A stretch of 32,154 nt of DNA from Pseudomonadota bacterium. GTDB taxonomy: Bacteria > Pseudomonadota > Alphaproteobacteria > Rhizobiales > Xanthobacteraceae. Shown piece after piece: positions 29,690-32,154 of this stretch; positions within the stretch are counted from its first letter, which is position 1, and each line of letters opens with the position of its first letter. The notes under the pieces are model-generated. The model did no database searches, had not been told where the DNA came from, and saw only the letters and a program-made list of their open reading frames with translations. The stretch is taken from NCBI GenBank assembly GCA_023386885.1, contig JAEWIX010000031.1, positions 1 to 32,154 of the forward strand, written 5' to 3'. The translations under genes were made by a program, and so were the position numbers.

Positions 29690-31063
29690 TCAGCGGTTCT
29701 CGGCCGGCGGCAGCTTGAAGATCAGGCCGCCCTTGAGCACCACGTCGACGTTCTCGAGCACCGAGATGTCGATGAGCGGATCGCCGCGCACCGCGACCAG
29801 GTCGCCGAGCTTGCCCACGGCGAGCTCGCCGACCTCGTCTTCACGCCCGAGGTAGTGCGCGGCCACGGAGGTGGCCGACTGGATGGCCTGCATCGGCGTC
29901 ATGCCGCGCTTCACCATGATCTTGAACTGGCGCGCATTGAGCCCGTGCGGGAACACGCCGGCGTCGGTCGCGAACACGATGGGCACGCCGGCCTTCACGG
30001 CCTTGGTGAACGCCTGGCGCTGCACCTCGGTGGTCTCGACATTCTTGCGCAGGAATTCCTCGGGCCAGTTCTGCTTGCGTCCTTCGGTGTCGATGTAATC
30101 GCCGTTGTACACGTCCATGGCCAGCGCCACGTTGCCGCGCTTGAGCGCGGCCTGGATGCCGGCGTCATCGAGATAAGAGGCATGTTCGACGGTGTCGACG
30201 CCGGCGTCGATGGCATTGCGGATCGATTCGGCGCCGTGCGCGTGCGCCGCGACCTTCTTGCCGTCCGAATGCGCGAGCTGCACCACGGCGGCAATTTCCT
30301 CGCGCGTCATCTCGGGCGCGCCGGGCACTCCGCCATAGGCCAGCACGGCACCCGACGCGATGACCTTGAGCAGATCCGAGCCACTCGCGAGCAACACCTC
30401 GGCGCGTTCGCGGAATTCCTGGGGTCCGCGTGCCACGCCGGCGTGGAAGCGCGAACTGTCGTCGGGCTCCTGGTATCCGGGCACGTACAGATCGCCGCCG
30501 CCGTGCGGGATCGTGAGATAGGGACCGCTGACCAGCATGCGCGGACCCGCGGCGGAGCCACGATCGATGTAGTCGCGCAGCTGGGTGTCCGTGCCGAGCA
30601 CGTAGGTGCCCACGTTGCGCACGCTGGTGAACCCGGCCAGCAACGTGGCCCAGGCGTTCTCGACTCCCTGGTGCAAGGTGTCGTCGACGGTGCGCGTGAA
30701 GTACACGCGCAGGTCCGCGGTGTCCTCGGGCCGGTCGGTGAGATGCGTATGCATGTCGATGAGGCCGGGCAGGCAGGTGTACTGGCTCAGGTCCAGCACC
30801 GGCACCATGGTGGCGGCGGCGCTGCCCCGGCCCGAGCCGAGCTCGATGCGCTTGATGCGGCCGTCGCGGATCAGCACCAATGATTCACCGTGCGGCAGGT
30901 TGCTGACGCCATCGATGAGCTGCCCGCAGTGCACGGCGATCGTGCCGCTGTCGGGTGTGTATGGAATGTCGCGCACCGCGAACTGCTGGCTCAATTCGGG
31001 CGGCGCCATGGCGCAGCTGGTCAGGAACAGGGCCGCGAGGCCGGAGACGACGGAAGATTTCAC
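29690..31063 (-). CDS. Lipoprotein metal-dependent amidohydrolase
   Basis: The 457-residue protein starts with a lipoprotein signal whose lipobox LTSC places the lipidated cysteine at residue 17, so it is anchored in a membrane facing the periplasm. The catalytic part is an amidohydrolase TIM barrel of the Xaa-Pro dipeptidase/imidazolonepropionase-like group. It shows the metal pair in GLIDMHTHL, the lysine in DLLKVIASG (probably carboxylated), histidines in VAAHAHG and VEHASYL, and the aspartate in FATDAGV. Peptides are the commonest substrates; this is inference. The start is GTG at 31063, chosen because it overlaps the pirin stop as GTGA and begins the signal; the longer frame has no support. 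Confidence 0.88.
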   Translation of the reverse strand: MKSSVVSGLAALFLTSCAMAPPELSQQFAVRDIPYTPDSGTIAVHCGQLIDGVSNLPHGESLVLIRDGRIKRIELGSGRGSAAATMVPVLDLSQYTCLPGLIDMHTHLTDRPEDTADLRVYFTRTVDDTLHQGVENAWATLLAGFTSVRNVGTYVLGTDTQLRDYIDRGSAAGPRMLVSGPYLTIPHGGGDLYVPGYQEPDDSSRFHAGVARGPQEFRERAEVLLASGSDLLKVIASGAVLAYGGVPGAPEMTREEIAAVVQLAHSDGKKVAAHAHGAESIRNAIDAGVDTVEHASYLDDAGIQAALKRGNVALAMDVYNGDYIDTEGRKQNWPEEFLRKNVETTEVQRQAFTKAVKAGVPIVFATDAGVFPHGLNARQFKIMVKRGMTPMQAIQSATSVAAHYLGREDEVGELAVGKLGDLVAVRGDPLIDISVLENVDVVLKGGLIFKLPPAENR

Positions 31064-31914
31064 GCGAGTGGAATGTATTCCTGGTTGTCGAAGTCGGGCA
31101 GCTTCATGCGACCGGCGCGCCAGTCGGCCTTGGCCTGCTCGATACGTTCGCGCGACGAGGAGACAAAGTTCCACTCGATGAAGCGTTCGCCGACCGGTTC
31201 GCCGCCGAGCGCCATCACCGTGGACGATTGCACGGCAGTAAGCGTGGTGTCTTCGCCGCGGTCGTACACCAGCATCTTGCCGGCACCGAAGCGGCGGCCC
31301 TGCGCCTCGACCTCGCCGGCGGCGATGTAGACCGCGCGCTCGGAGTAATCGCCCGGCAGCGCGACGCGTGCGCCTGGCTGCAGCTCCCAGTGGGCGTAGA
31401 ACAGGGGTGAATGCGTGGTGACTCCGCTGGTGAGCCCGAAGGCCGAGCCGGCCAGCAGTCGGGTGCGCACACCACCATCCTCGTTCACGGGCAGCGACTC
31501 CGGGCCGAAGTGTCCGAAGGAGGGCGCCGTCTCCTCGTGTTCATTCGGCAATGCGACCCAGGCCTGGATGCCGTGCATCAGTCCGCCCGCGGCGCGCGCC
31601 TTCTCGAAGCGCTCGGAGTGCGTGATGCCGCGGCCCGCGATCATCCAGTTCACTTCGTTGGGCTGGATGGCCTGCTGCACGCCGACACTGTCGCGATGCA
31701 TGATCTCGCCCGCGAATAGATAGGTGACCGTGGCGAGGCCGATGTGCGGGTGAGGGCGCACGTCCACCGAGCGCGGGATGCCGGGCTCGAATGTCACCGG
31801 CCCGATGTGATCGAAAAAAATGAATGGCCCGACCATGTGCCGGCGCGTGAATGGCAACACCCGCCCAACTTCGAAGCCGCCGAGATCCCGCCGCCGCTGG
31901 TCGATCACGTCCAT
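31060..31914 (-). CDS. Pirin family protein
   Basis: The 284-residue double cupin matches pirin. The iron ligands seen in human pirin have counterparts at His55 and His57 (RPHPHIG), His99 and Glu101 (GITHSE). Bacterial members can act as quercetin dioxygenases or interact with metabolic enzymes; the function here is open. The ending with DWRAGRMKLPDFD is typical of the YhhW branch. It is the first gene of a two-gene unit with the amidohydrolase, coupled by GTGA at 31060-31063. The start ATG at 31914 has no strong ribosome-binding site; a GGGGACACTCCCC hairpin lies 13 bases upstream. Confidence 0.9.
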   Translation of the reverse strand: MDVIDQRRRDLGGFEVGRVLPFTRRHMVGPFIFFDHIGPVTFEPGIPRSVDVRPHPHIGLATVTYLFAGEIMHRDSVGVQQAIQPNEVNWMIAGRGITHSERFEKARAAGGLMHGIQAWVALPNEHEETAPSFGHFGPESLPVNEDGGVRTRLLAGSAFGLTSGVTTHSPLFYAHWELQPGARVALPGDYSERAVYIAAGEVEAQGRRFGAGKMLVYDRGEDTTLTAVQSSTVMALGGEPVGERFIEWNFVSSSRERIEQAKADWRAGRMKLPDFDNQEYIPLA

Positions 31915-32154
31915 GGCGCGGATTATGGGGACACTCCCCGATTCCTAGCAAACGGGGACGGACCTTCTCGGGTTGCGGTGGCGGAGGCTGTGCGGTGTGG
32001 GGTCTTCGGGCCGACGGGGACGGTGTAGGTCTGCGGCACGCCTGCCCACGGCGGACTCTCTTTGCGACCGAATGGAGCGCGGCGAGGAGAAAGCCAATAC
32101 GGGCCGCCGCATTGCATATGGGCGCAGCCATTTTTGCAGACGTTAAGGCCCGTA
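31915..32154. other. End of window, no gene supported; GGGGA hairpin at 31927-31939
   Basis: These 240 bases carry the hairpin GGGGA-CAC-TCCCC (31927-31939) and a related GGGGAC at 31954. A 64-codon frame on the minus strand (31923-32117) has no ribosome-binding site and low-complexity content, so I do not call it. The hairpin is the same type as that at the chrA start. Confidence 0.45.

Noticed and set aside
31541..32131. A 196-codon minus-strand frame overlapping the pirin start
   Set aside because: It is out of frame with pirin, is Arg/Pro/His-rich and has no ribosome-binding site.

Overview
The window reads as two bacterial genomes joined inside one gene. Roughly bases 1 to 22,100 look like an alphaproteobacterium of the order Hyphomicrobiales, possibly Bosea-like. 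The grounds are gene content (CheB, a FliK-like/FhlB pair, an ArsR-methyltransferase before metF-metH, lldD, TetR/SDR), frequent TAT for tyrosine, and a compound palindromic intergenic repeat. From about 22,400 to the end, codon choice shifts sharply toward TAC and GTG. The gene set (ChrA, a CadC-like TPR regulator, a vanadium-haloperoxidase-like protein, DUF1080, a lipoprotein amidohydrolase, pirin) and short GGGGA-N3-TCCCC hairpins suggest a different proteobacterium, perhaps a gammaproteobacterium of the Steroidobacter/Xanthomonadales type. These taxonomic names are inferences made without any database search.

Layout of the first part. A partial cheB and a CheY-like receiver (1-1057) end at a terminator. 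Then come a Tat-exported glutathione peroxidase, mogA on the minus strand, a membrane-anchored SGNH-like protein, and a minus-strand run of three overlapping genes (fliK-like, fhlB-like, GNAT-like). These are followed by an aldo/keto reductase, a small secreted protein, and a TetR/SDR divergon with paired operator-like repeats. A 93-bp hairpin repeat, an MBL-fold hydrolase, ettA with its terminator, a glyoxalase-like protein, a DUF1801 protein, and an orphan Tat-type peptide-binding protein with strong terminators come next. After lldD, a 37-codon ORF and a cold-shock gene, the region closes with a methionine cluster. In it a 22-bp perfect palindrome precedes an ArsR-methyltransferase regulator, metF and metH, which are tightly coupled.

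The metH frame is open through the composition change, which falls in or next to the cobalamin-binding module, the most conserved part of the gene. The encoded protein would carry homocysteine, folate and cap modules of one lineage and an AdoMet reactivation module of another. An assembly chimera joined at conserved sequence is the simplest explanation. A natural recombinant cannot be excluded from sequence alone.

The second part begins with chrA six bases after metH, then a CadC/TolB/TPR regulator and a YHS-domain protein. A vanadium-haloperoxidase-like protein, a five-segment EamA-type membrane protein, a secreted DUF1080 protein, and a minus-strand pirin/amidohydrolase pair coupled by a GTGA overlap follow. 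The last 240 bases hold no gene I can support. I found no tRNA, rRNA, CRISPR array, transposase or phage gene. No wholly new system is evident. The metH junction and the methionine operator are the points most worth checking.
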